From: Pseudomonadota bacterium
GTDB taxonomy: Bacteria > Myxococcota_A > UBA9160 > JADFDR01
NCBI GenBank assembly: GCA_003353845.1
Contig: PIVT01000003.1
Location: 1-64,000, forward strand
DNA: 64,000 bases
Direction of reading: 5' to 3'
In this document: in pieces, positions 59,936 to 64,000 of the stretch
Numbering within the stretch: the stretch's first letter is position 1
Layout: every line of letters starts with the position of its first letter
Notes under the pieces: model-generated
The model's database searches: none
Seen by the model: only the letters and a program-made list of their open reading frames with translations
Told to the model about the DNA's origin: nothing
Program-made: the position numbers and the translations under genes

Positions 59936-60403
59936 TCACCTACCGTCGCCCCAAGGGAAATAATTCCAACCCAACCAATAGAATCCAAGATCATCCATCA
60001 TTTCGGTGAACTTCATAAAATCTACGGGCTTTACCAGATAACTGTTCGCGTGATATTCGTAGGCACGCGCCACGTCGGTTTCTGCCGCAGAAGTGGAGAG
60101 AATGACCACCAGGGTTCTGGAGATCTCCTCTGCGCTGCGAACCTCTTTCAATACCTGCAGGCCATCGATTTTGGGCAGCCGCAAGTCCAAGAGAACAACA
60201 TGCGGCCGTGGGCTGCTCTCAGGGTCGGAATAATCCCCCCGGCGCAGTAGATAATCCAAAGCCATCTCACCATCGGTCACATGAATAATCCGATTCGCAA
60301 CTCGGTGATCCTCGAAGCTGCGTTTAACCATTTCTGCATGAGCCAGATTGTCCTCAACTAGCAGGACGGTAAGCGGTTCACCGTGCGCAGTTTCGCTACC
60401 CAT
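59936..60403 (-). CDS. CheY-like response regulator (Rcp1 type)
   Basis: From ATG at 60403 the protein is 155 aa. The receiver has 'LLVEDNLAHAEMVKR', Asp in 'VVLLDLRLPKIDGL', 'VILSTSAAET' and 'SYLVKPVDF'. The insertion 'LLRRGDYSDPESSPRP' before the phosphorylation strand is typical of the Rcp1-type regulators that serve phytochrome-like kinases. There is no output domain. Its start overlaps the stop of the upstream kinase by 8 nt, so they are a likely cognate pair. Confidence 0.92.
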   Translation of the reverse strand: MGSETAHGEPLTVLLVEDNLAHAEMVKRSFEDHRVANRIIHVTDGEMALDYLLRRGDYSDPESSPRPHVVLLDLRLPKIDGLQVLKEVRSAEEISRTLVVILSTSAAETDVARAYEYHANSYLVKPVDFMKFTEMMDDLGFYWLGWNYFPWGDGR

Positions 60404-62231
60404 TTTTTGCTCGCTCCTCTTCATCTACTTCATCTACTACCGGAATGGTGAAGCACAAGCTTGAACCATAGCCCTCGCCTTCGGACTCCACCCAGATCTC
60501 CCCATCATGAACCTCAATAATTCGCTTCACAAGAGCCAAGCCAATTCCCGTGCCGTCAATTGTCTGATTGAGCCGGTCAAACAGCCCGAATACAGTATCA
60601 TGGTAACGTGGGTCAATGCCAATGCCATTATCCCGAACAAAGCATACCTGCTTACCCTGATCATCCCTGACTGAAATCTCGACGCAAGGTGACTTTTGAT
60701 CTCCCATAAATTTAATAGCATTCTCAATCAGGTTCTGAATCACCTGCTCAAATCGCGCATGATCCACAAAAGCCACAGGCAAGTTCGGATCCACCTTGAT
60801 TTGAACCCCTCTTTTATCAATGATGCCACTGAGCAAACGAACCACATCGTTCACCAATTTGAATAAGCTGACTTTTTCAGACGGGTTGACGATCCGTCCT
60901 ACCCTGGAGAGCGCCAATAGGTCCTCAAGCAAGAAGCCCATCTTCTCGACTGCATTTTCGATGTGCTGAATATCAGCTTCGATGCGCCCCTCGTTGCTAA
61001 CTTCGATGTCCTTCTGCAACAAGCCCAGAAAGCCACGGATGGTAATCAAGGGGCTCTTGAGATCGTGGGATACCGTGTAGGTGAATTGTTCCATTTCAGC
61101 GTTCCTCACCTCCAATTCACCAATCAGGGTTTCCCTTTCCTCCTCTGCTCGTTTCCGATCCGTCAGGTCCGTCAGGGTTCCGATGTACCCGAGAAAACTC
61201 CCCCGATCATCAAATTCCGGCTTGGCCTGAGCCAGCACCCAAGCCACCTCCCCATCCTCATGCAAATACCGGTATTCCTCTCTGAGGGGGAGTTCATTTT
61301 GTGACGCCTCCTGCCACAGGTGAAACACCCTTGCTCGATCTTCCGGATGAAGACCTGTGAGCGGACCTTTGAGTTGAAACTCTTCGAGTGAAAGCCCGGA
61401 AATTTGAGCTGATCGCTCATTCATATAGGCGATTTCGCCATGGGTATCGAAGCGCAATAGCCCTACAGGCGAAGCCTCTGCCAGGGTTTGATAGCGCTCT
61501 TCGCTCTCGCGCAAGGCACTGGAAGCCTGTTCAATCTCTCCGACCATGTGGTTGAAAGAATCAACGAGGTCACCGATTTCATCGTGATTGTATTTTGGGG
61601 CTCGAACGGAAAAATCCTGTTCCAAGGAAATGCGTTTGGTCACGCGAGCCAATGCAAGAATGGGTTCAACCATGCCCCCTTGTAGCTTGGACGACAACAA
61701 GACCGCCGCAATGCAGGAGAACAACGCGATGCCCATAAGGATCTGGCCAGAATAGTAGAAGAATTCATTCAGCTCAGAAAAATCAGCTTGAATGGTCAGG
61801 GTTCCGAGCTTGCGACCGCCAACTTCAATTGGACTAGAATGCAGCAGATAGCCAAACATTACCTGGCCCCCTACAACCCCCTTCTTCGTTTCCTCACCTA
61901 TGCTGACATGGCCTTCAAAGCCATCGCGCACGTAAGAAGCAAACTGCTCTCCTTCACTGGTAAACACCATGGCTGCAACAATGGAAGGCTTCGCCTCCAC
62001 ACCGTCGATGATTTTCTCTGCAGCCAGTTGGTCGCCAAAGGCCACGGCCGCAGTGATGTTGTTTGCGAGAATATCGGAGACGACACCCAGCTCGTTGGCT
62101 GAGATCTTGCGCAGGGCATAGCGCCCGTAGACCCCCGTAGAGATCGCTGCCATCAAAATCGCACCCGCAGTGGTGATAACGATGAGAAGGCCCAATTTCC
62201 TCCGTATCGCGAGATCACGAAGGCTACTCAC
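60396..62231 (-). CDS. Membrane histidine kinase: CHASE-like - HAMP - PAS - kinase
   Basis: The protein is 611 aa. Helix 1 is at about residues 13-33. A periplasmic CHASE8-like sensor covers about 35-150 ('NELGVVSDILANNITAAVAF'). Helix 2 is at about 160-180 and HAMP at about 182-235. PAS plus PAC covers about 245-370. The HisKA box is 'YTVSHDLKSPLITIRGF'. The HATPase_c shows 'NLIENAIKFM', 'DNGIGIDPRYHDTVF' and 'GTGIGLALVKRIIE'. The catalytic half is close to that of the soluble kinase at 4028-5887. It is the first gene of the signalling operon. Confidence 0.94.
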   Translation of the reverse strand: MSSLRDLAIRRKLGLLIVITTAGAILMAAISTGVYGRYALRKISANELGVVSDILANNITAAVAFGDQLAAEKIIDGVEAKPSIVAAMVFTSEGEQFASYVRDGFEGHVSIGEETKKGVVGGQVMFGYLLHSSPIEVGGRKLGTLTIQADFSELNEFFYYSGQILMGIALFSCIAAVLLSSKLQGGMVEPILALARVTKRISLEQDFSVRAPKYNHDEIGDLVDSFNHMVGEIEQASSALRESEERYQTLAEASPVGLLRFDTHGEIAYMNERSAQISGLSLEEFQLKGPLTGLHPEDRARVFHLWQEASQNELPLREEYRYLHEDGEVAWVLAQAKPEFDDRGSFLGYIGTLTDLTDRKRAEEERETLIGELEVRNAEMEQFTYTVSHDLKSPLITIRGFLGLLQKDIEVSNEGRIEADIQHIENAVEKMGFLLEDLLALSRVGRIVNPSEKVSLFKLVNDVVRLLSGIIDKRGVQIKVDPNLPVAFVDHARFEQVIQNLIENAIKFMGDQKSPCVEISVRDDQGKQVCFVRDNGIGIDPRYHDTVFGLFDRLNQTIDGTGIGLALVKRIIEVHDGEIWVESEGEGYGSSLCFTIPVVDEVDEEERAKNG

Positions 62232-62462
62232 TGACTAAGTCCTGTCATCCAAAGTGTCCTTGTCACTCTGTGGCCTCAACCCGTGCTTCCCCGGTACAAT
62301 TTCCCGAAAAATGAATTGACTGGGAAAACCACATAACCCCCAAGCATCGCTTCGACTTTTGTCAGCCTGCTGCGAGTCTCCGCATGTCATCCTATTCTAC
62401 AGATCCTTGAAAGAGTAGGTATACTAGCGCTCAGAAAAAGAAACCTGGCCTTACGGGAGCCT

Positions 62463-63116
62463 GTGTTGGAAATATCTAGCCTTAGCCTCAGCCTTGGGTC
62501 GGTAGACCCTAAGGGTACGCCTTTGTCTGCGTGTCAGAGGCGTAACCGTCGGCATGTCCCCGTTTTGTCTAAGCTTATTACATTTCTAGCCTTGATCCTT
62601 TTCGCAGAGGTTTTCGCCACTTCCGCACAGGCCGCAGAAAACTATCCCGAAGGCGCTGTGAAGGCGGTCATGCTTTACAACCTCCCCGACTTCACCGAGT
62701 GGCCTGCCAGCGAGCTCAAGGAATCTGACACCGAGATCAAGGCCTGCCTTCTCGGAAAGCCGCCTTTTCAAAAACACTTCAACTTGTTTCAGGGTCGGCC
62801 GCTTAAAGGCAGGACCCTCGACATACGTTCCATCGACGACCCGAAACAGGCCACGAATTGTCATCTCGTTGTCATCACACCAACCAGCAAGAAACAGCTC
62901 TCGTCTATTCTTGATTCATTGTCGGGGACGAGTGTCCTGACCATCAGTGACAGCCCCGGCTTTGCCGCCGCAGGAGGCATGATTGAACTAACGACTGTGG
63001 ATCAACGTATTCGACTGATCGTCAATCTTGCCTCTGCTAAAAAAGCAGGCCTCCAGTTGCACTCCAGCCTACTCGACCTGGCAACCATTGTTGGGAACTC
63101 CAACGACGATCAATAA
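62463..63116 (+). CDS. YfiR-like (DUF4154) periplasmic protein
   Basis: The protein is 217 aa with an extended N-terminus before a signal-type helix ('LITFLALILFAEVFATSAQA'). The mature start 'YPEGAVKAVMLYNLPDFTEWP' is the DUF4154 signature. 'VLTISDSPGFAAAGGMIEL' and 'LIVNLASAKKAGLQLHSSLL' complete the domain. In Pseudomonas YfiR inhibits a diguanylate cyclase; here the neighbours are an RND exporter and, divergently, a kinase operon with c-di-GMP output. GTG at 62463 is the longest start, but its spacing to GGGAG is short; TTG at 62466 or a start nearer the signal helix is possible. Confidence 0.85.
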   Translation: MLEISSLSLSLGSVDPKGTPLSACQRRNRRHVPVLSKLITFLALILFAEVFATSAQAAENYPEGAVKAVMLYNLPDFTEWPASELKESDTEIKACLLGKPPFQKHFNLFQGRPLKGRTLDIRSIDDPKQATNCHLVVITPTSKKQLSSILDSLSGTSVLTISDSPGFAAAGGMIELTTVDQRIRLIVNLASAKKAGLQLHSSLLDLATIVGNSNDDQ

Positions 63117-63181
63117 GCGCTATCTACAAACCCCTTTGCTAGACTGCAACACCAGTTGAAGCAGGGGCTCGAGAAACTACT

Positions 63182-64000
63182 TTGCGCAGATTCCGAAAAC
63201 AATGTGATCGTTTTTTTGAATACTGGGGAAGCTATTGCTTCCGTTATCGCTGGCTGGTTCTCGCCACGAGCCTTCTTCTTGCCAGCGGCTTGATTGCGCA
63301 ACTGCCTCGAATCACAGTGGACACCTCCACCGAAGGCTTCCTCCGCCCCAATGATCCGACACTGCTGACGTACAACGACTTCCGGGATCAGTTTGGACGA
63401 GACATCCCTATCTTGTTGGCCATCGGCCCCATAGAAGTCTTTGAACACGATTTTTTAAAGACCCTGCAAGCACTCCACGGCGAACTCGAAGAGGTCCACA
63501 AGGTTCACGAGGTCACCAGTCTGATCAATATCCGAGAAACACGCGGAGAGAAGGATCAGTTGATTGTCTCCGACTTACTGGAAACCATTCCCGGATCCGA
63601 GGAAGAGATGCTGGCCTTGCGGCAGCGAGTGCTGTCCAACCCGCTCTACAGCGGGAACATCATCTCCCCCGACGGGCGAATCACCCTGTTGACACTGGAA
63701 ACGGATACCTACAGCTCGCTTGAGGCTACCAGGACCGACTGGGAAGATTTTGATAGCGCTGAGAATTCACCGAGTGCCAGCGAGCCTCAGCCTGCCTATA
63801 TCACGGGGAAAGAAAATTTAGAGATTGTGAGGGATGTACGGGAGATTGTTCAACGCTACGACGGGCCAGACTTCCCGATTCAAACCACCGGCAGCCCTGC
63901 GCTTTCAGAACAACTCCAGTTCTACATTGGCAATAACATGAAACGCTTCATGTTGCTCGGGCTCATGACCATCGCCGGCTTTCTCTATTTCTTGTTTCGA
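63182..64000 (+). CDS. RND/MMPL-family exporter, 5' part
   Basis: An open frame runs from TTG at 63182 to the window edge (273 codons, no stop), so the gene is incomplete. A short basic cytoplasmic N-terminus precedes helix 1 ('WLVLATSLLLASGLIAQL'). A large periplasmic domain starts 'ITVDTSTEGFLRPNDP'; 'FRDQFGRDIPILLAI' is typical of MMPL-like RND proteins. A second helix begins at the edge ('FMLLGLMTIAGFLYF'). Members export lipids, hopanoids or hydrophobic compounds and often accompany DUF1329 proteins. It follows the YfiR-like gene by 65 bp, so the two are probably co-transcribed. Confidence 0.85.
   Translation, partial: MRRFRKQCDRFFEYWGSYCFRYRWLVLATSLLLASGLIAQLPRITVDTSTEGFLRPNDPTLLTYNDFRDQFGRDIPILLAIGPIEVFEHDFLKTLQALHGELEEVHKVHEVTSLINIRETRGEKDQLIVSDLLETIPGSEEEMLALRQRVLSNPLYSGNIISPDGRITLLTLETDTYSSLEATRTDWEDFDSAENSPSASEPQPAYITGKENLEIVRDVREIVQRYDGPDFPIQTTGSPALSEQLQFYIGNNMKRFMLLGLMTIAGFLYFLFR

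Noticed and set aside
62407-62425. Possible promoter TTGAAA / TATACT before the YfiR-like gene
   Set aside because: The boxes are only 7 bp apart instead of about 17, so they cannot act as one sigma-70 promoter.
62505-62556. Hairpin near the YfiR-like start considered as a c-di-GMP riboswitch
   Set aside because: A 9-bp stem is present but none of the conserved GEMM-I bases are seen, and it lies within the reading frame.
1-64000. CRISPR arrays, rRNA genes and replication origins
   Set aside because: No regularly spaced repeats, no rRNA-like stretches and no DnaA-box clusters or origin genes were found.

Overview
The window comes from a Gram-negative bacterium with a lipid-asymmetry (Mla) transport system, a TonB-dependent receptor, an outer-membrane porin, PEP-CTERM exosortase substrates and a dense two-component/c-di-GMP signalling complement. 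This fits a proteobacterium in the broad sense. The gene mix (PEP-CTERM proteins, many SDRs, DUF1329, DUF3604, EthD, haloalkane dehalogenase) suggests an aquatic or soil catabolic heterotroph, either gammaproteobacterial or from the former Deltaproteobacteria. I cannot settle the phylum from the sequence alone.

Region 1 (1-12.6 kb) is accessory. A partial YfiR-like (DUF4154) gene, a HAF-repeat secreted protein and a PEP-CTERM protein come first. Then follows a 9.05 kb genomic island bounded by a 58-bp direct repeat: an intact elongator tRNA-Met at 12531-12607 and a copy of its 3' part at 3479-3536. The island holds a PEP-CTERM gene remnant with its own terminator, a GAF-type histidine kinase, an IS6-family insertion sequence, a zinc/manganese-type ABC uptake module without an ATPase gene, a small recombinase next to a tRNA-Lys-like fragment, and a protein of unknown function.

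Region 2 (12.7-28.6 kb) is core-like. It has a P-loop kinase/dCMP deaminase fusion, a sugar-nucleotide SDR and prmA. A tight operon moxR - DUF58 - transglutaminase (TgpA type) - plsX - gmhB follows. On the minus strand lies a long run: a 56-aa membrane protein, a dGTPase-like HD hydrolase, cutA, two unrecognised proteins, a 950-aa RG-rich disordered protein and queE, which probably starts at CTG.

Region 3 (28.6-49.1 kb) is catabolic and envelope-related. It has SDRs, a subfamily-II haloalkane dehalogenase, a TonB-dependent receptor, an EthD-domain protein, an mlaFEDAC operon, an RRM protein, a degenerate receiver-PAS-GGDEF-EAL protein, DUF1329 facing an MFS exporter, an acyl-CoA synthetase, a single-domain response regulator and a repeat-built small protein.

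Region 4 (49.5-64 kb) is signalling and secretion. It has a chemoreceptor with an unusual multi-helix input, a flavoprotein oxidoreductase, a DUF3604 protein overlapping a parvulin-type foldase, and a four-gene signalling operon (CHASE-like histidine kinase, CheY-like regulator, receiver-PAS-HD-GYP, receiver-PAS-kinase). Divergent to that operon are a second YfiR-like gene and the start of an RND/MMPL exporter that runs off the window.
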